A DNA stretch of 64,000 nt from CAHJXG01 sp965277495. Lineage in GTDB: Bacteria > Pseudomonadota > Alphaproteobacteria > Acetobacterales > Acetobacteraceae. The notes beneath the pieces were generated by a model that saw nothing but the letters and a program-made list of their open reading frames with translations, made no database searches and had not been told where the DNA came from. A program made the position numbers and the translations under genes. How positions within the stretch are numbered: position 1 is the stretch's first letter; each line of letters starts with the position of its first letter. Location of the stretch: positions 2,790,001 to 2,854,000 of the forward strand of contig OZ255824.1 in the NCBI GenBank assembly GCA_965277495.1. The letters are read 5' to 3'. Positions 61,561 through 64,000 of the stretch are shown piece after piece.

Positions 61561-62517
61561 ATGATCACAGCTTATGCGCGCGAGCTGGGCGGACGCGTGC
61601 CGGGACCCGACCTCGAGCTGGTCGAAGTGCCGCGCAACGGGTCGTTCAAGGTTTGGTCGCATGGATATCCGTTCCGGACCGTCCGCTGGCACTTCCATCC
61701 GGAGTACGAGCTGCACCTGATCACCGCGACGACCGGGCGGGCCTTCGTCGGCGATTATGTCGGCACGTTCGTCCCGGGGAACCTGGTGCTGACCGCGCCG
61801 AATCTGCCGCATAACTGGATCAGCGACGTGCCCGCGGGCACCGAAATCAGCCAGCGTTGCCTCGTGCTGCAGTTCACCACGGCGTTCGCTGCCGGCATTG
61901 CCGGGCTGTTCCCCGAGATGGCGTTCCTCGACGGGATGCTGGGCGAGGCCAGCCGCGGCCTGCAATTCACCCCGCAGGCCGGCGAGGCGGCGCGTCCGAT
62001 CATGGACGAACTGCTGATTGCCGCCGGGGGACGCCGCATCGAACTGCTGTTCGCCTTGTTCGGCATGCTGCAATGGGACTGCGGGCGGCATCCGCTGGCC
62101 AGCGCCGGCTATCGCCCTGTGCCGGACGGCGCCCCAGTTAGCGCCATGGACCAGCCGCTCAACCACGTGCTGGAGCACATCAGCCGCAACCTCGCCAGCG
62201 ACCTGCGGGAGGGCGACCTGGCTGAACTCAGCGGATATAGCCGCGGCGGGTTCTGCCGGGCGTTCCAGCGCCACACCGGCATGAACTTCGTCGCCTACGT
62301 CAACAGCCTGCGCATCGCCCGCGCCTGCGAGCTGCTGACCGGCGGCCAGCGCCGCATCGTCGACATCTGCTTCGAGGTCGGCTTCAGCAACCTATCGAAC
62401 TTCAACCGCCAATTCCTGGCGCAGAAGTCGATGGCGCCCTCGGCTTACCGCAACCACCACCTCGGGCAGGCGGCAGCCTCGCTCGAGGGCAAGAACAACC
62501 AAAGGAACCTGCAATGA
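61561..62517 (+). CDS. AraC-family transcriptional regulator
   Basis: A 318-aa regulator. The N-terminal cupin-like sensor has VRWHFHPEYELHLITATTGR (about 42-61). The C-terminal double HTH has DLREGDLAELSGYSRGGFCR and RRIVDICFEVGFSNLSNFNR (about 217-290). The ATG at 61561 is chosen over a GTG at 61438, although its ribosome-binding site is weak. Its stop overlaps the start of the ribose-type binding-protein gene (ATGA), so it is probably the sugar-responsive activator of that importer. Confidence 0.87.
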   Translation: MITAYARELGGRVPGPDLELVEVPRNGSFKVWSHGYPFRTVRWHFHPEYELHLITATTGRAFVGDYVGTFVPGNLVLTAPNLPHNWISDVPAGTEISQRCLVLQFTTAFAAGIAGLFPEMAFLDGMLGEASRGLQFTPQAGEAARPIMDELLIAAGGRRIELLFALFGMLQWDCGRHPLASAGYRPVPDGAPVSAMDQPLNHVLEHISRNLASDLREGDLAELSGYSRGGFCRAFQRHTGMNFVAYVNSLRIARACELLTGGQRRIVDICFEVGFSNLSNFNRQFLAQKSMAPSAYRNHHLGQAAASLEGKNNQRNLQ

Positions 62518-63421
62518 CCAGTTTCAAGACCCTGGCCCTGGCGGGCGTCGCCACCCTCGCGCTCGGCGCCGCCAATGCGCAGGCCGCGCCGCTCAAGATC
62601 GGCATGACGTTCCAGGAGCTGAACAACCCATATTTCGTGACCATGCAAAAGGCGCTGCGCGACGCCGCCGCCACCATTGGCGCCACCGTCGTCGTCACCG
62701 ACGCCCACCACGACGTGTCGAAGCAGATCTCCGACGTGGAGGACATGATCCAGCAGAAGATCGACATCCTGCTGGTCAACCCGACCGACACCGCCGGCAT
62801 CCAATCGGCGGTGACGTCGGCGCATAACGCGGGCATCGTCGTGGTGGCGGTGGACGCCAACGCCTCCGGCCCGGTCGACAGCTTCGTCGGCTCGAAGAAC
62901 GTCGACGCCGGGCAGATGGCGTGCGAGTTCCTCGCCAAGGCGATCGGCGGCACCGGCGAGGTCGCGATCCTCGACGGCATCCCGGTCGTGCCGATCCTGG
63001 AGCGGGTGAAGGGCTGCAAGGCCGCGTTGGAGAAGTTTCCCAACATCAAGGTGGTCGACACCCAGAACGGCAAGCAGGAGCGCGCAAACGCCCTGAGCGT
63101 CACCGAGAACATGATCCAGGCGCACCCGAACCTGAAGGGCGTGTTCAGCGTCAACGACGGCGGTTCCATGGGCGCGCTGTCGGCCATCGAGGCCAGCGGC
63201 AAGGACATCAAGCTGACCTCCGTCGACGGCGCGCCGGAGGCGGTCGAGGCGATGCAGAAGCCCGGCTCGAAGTTCATCGAGACCTCGGCGCAGTATCCCG
63301 CCGACCAGGTGCGCATCGCCCTCGGCATCGCGTTGGCGAAGAAGTGGGGCGCGAACGTGCCGAGCTCGGTGCCGATCGACGTGAAGCTGGTCGATGCGAG
63401 CGGCGCCAAGACGTTTCATTG

Positions 63422-63425
<4 letters not shown>
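62514..63425 (+). CDS. Ribose-type (RbsB-like) periplasmic sugar-binding protein
   Basis: A 303-aa precursor. A signal peptide (FKTLALAGVATLALGAANAQA, cleaved near 24) is followed by PLKIGMTFQELNNPYFVTMQ. GTGEVAILDGIPVVPILERV and FSVNDGGSMGALSAIEASG are family blocks. ATGA overlap with the AraC stop, and its own stop overlaps the GTG start of the ATPase gene. Such proteins bind pentoses, hexoses or sugar alcohols, possibly a branched sugar given the nearby transketolase set. Confidence 0.9.

Positions 63426-64000
<575 letters not shown>

Overview
The window is 64 kb of GC-rich DNA, densely coding on both strands, with many 4-base ATGA/GTGA stop-start overlaps and frequent GTG/TTG starts. Gene content (TRAP, Liv-type and ribose-type ABC importers, seven MFS carriers, FAD aromatic hydroxylases, monomeric isocitrate dehydrogenase, dodecin, TetR/MarR/GntR/LysR/AraC regulators) fits a metabolically versatile soil or plant-associated Alphaproteobacterium. 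A member of the Rhodospirillales/Acetobacteraceae is my guess; no rRNA or tRNA is present to test it. I see no CRISPR array, prophage or intact insertion sequence. The region reads as chromosomal catabolic modules placed side by side.

Layout. (1) 1-9530, minus strand: a LeuC/LeuD-like hydro-lyase and an isocitrate-lyase-family C-C lyase, three MFS carriers, a cupin and an FAD monooxygenase; an old-yellow-enzyme remnant lies in the 530-base gap. (2) 9859-13788, plus: FAH-family hydrolase, MhpA-like FAD hydroxylase, MFS carrier. (3) 13870-18073, minus: two NTF2-like proteins with a good sigma70 promoter, a Tat-exported pyruvate-oxidase-like TPP enzyme and two TetR regulators. (4) 18239-21214, plus: Rieske-type reductase without an oxygenase, two VOC proteins, a second FAH protein. 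(5) 21250-26942, minus: outer-membrane protein and a Liv-type importer whose two ATPases are fused. (6) 27227-34522: gamma-resorcylate module (decarboxylase, AAHS carrier, intradiol dioxygenase, ABM-like protein, ACS-type MFS, divergent MarR regulator, FAD hydroxylase). (7) 34785-39292: urate module (urate permease, uricase, UraD-HIU hydrolase fusion) and a Tsx-like porin, bracketed by two sigma54-type promoters. (8) 39512-51693: monomeric IDH, hydantoin-type racemase and carbamoylase, sugar-nucleotide epimerase, methyltransferase-like protein, GntR regulator, DUF2891 protein, peptide-type binding protein, exported isochorismatase-like protein, AAHS carrier, dodecin. (9) 52253-60389: small membrane protein, LysR and a tight operon of SDR, split transketolase, TRAP transporter and SAF-domain oxidoreductase. 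(10) 60440-64000: broken BrnT/BrnA remnant, lipoprotein, AraC regulator and the start of a ribose-type ABC importer.

How they work together. Most modules pair uptake (MFS, TRAP, ABC, porin) with a short pathway and a dedicated regulator. The best resolved are gamma-resorcylate -> resorcinol -> hydroxyquinol -> maleylacetate (maleylacetate reductase is not in the window) and urate -> 5-hydroxyisourate -> OHCU -> allantoin, apparently under nitrogen (sigma54) control. The best candidates for undescribed chemistry are the LeuCD-like/lyase set at 6659-9530 and the SDR-transketolase-TRAP-SAF operon at 53464-60389. All function calls are from reading the sequence; no database search was run.
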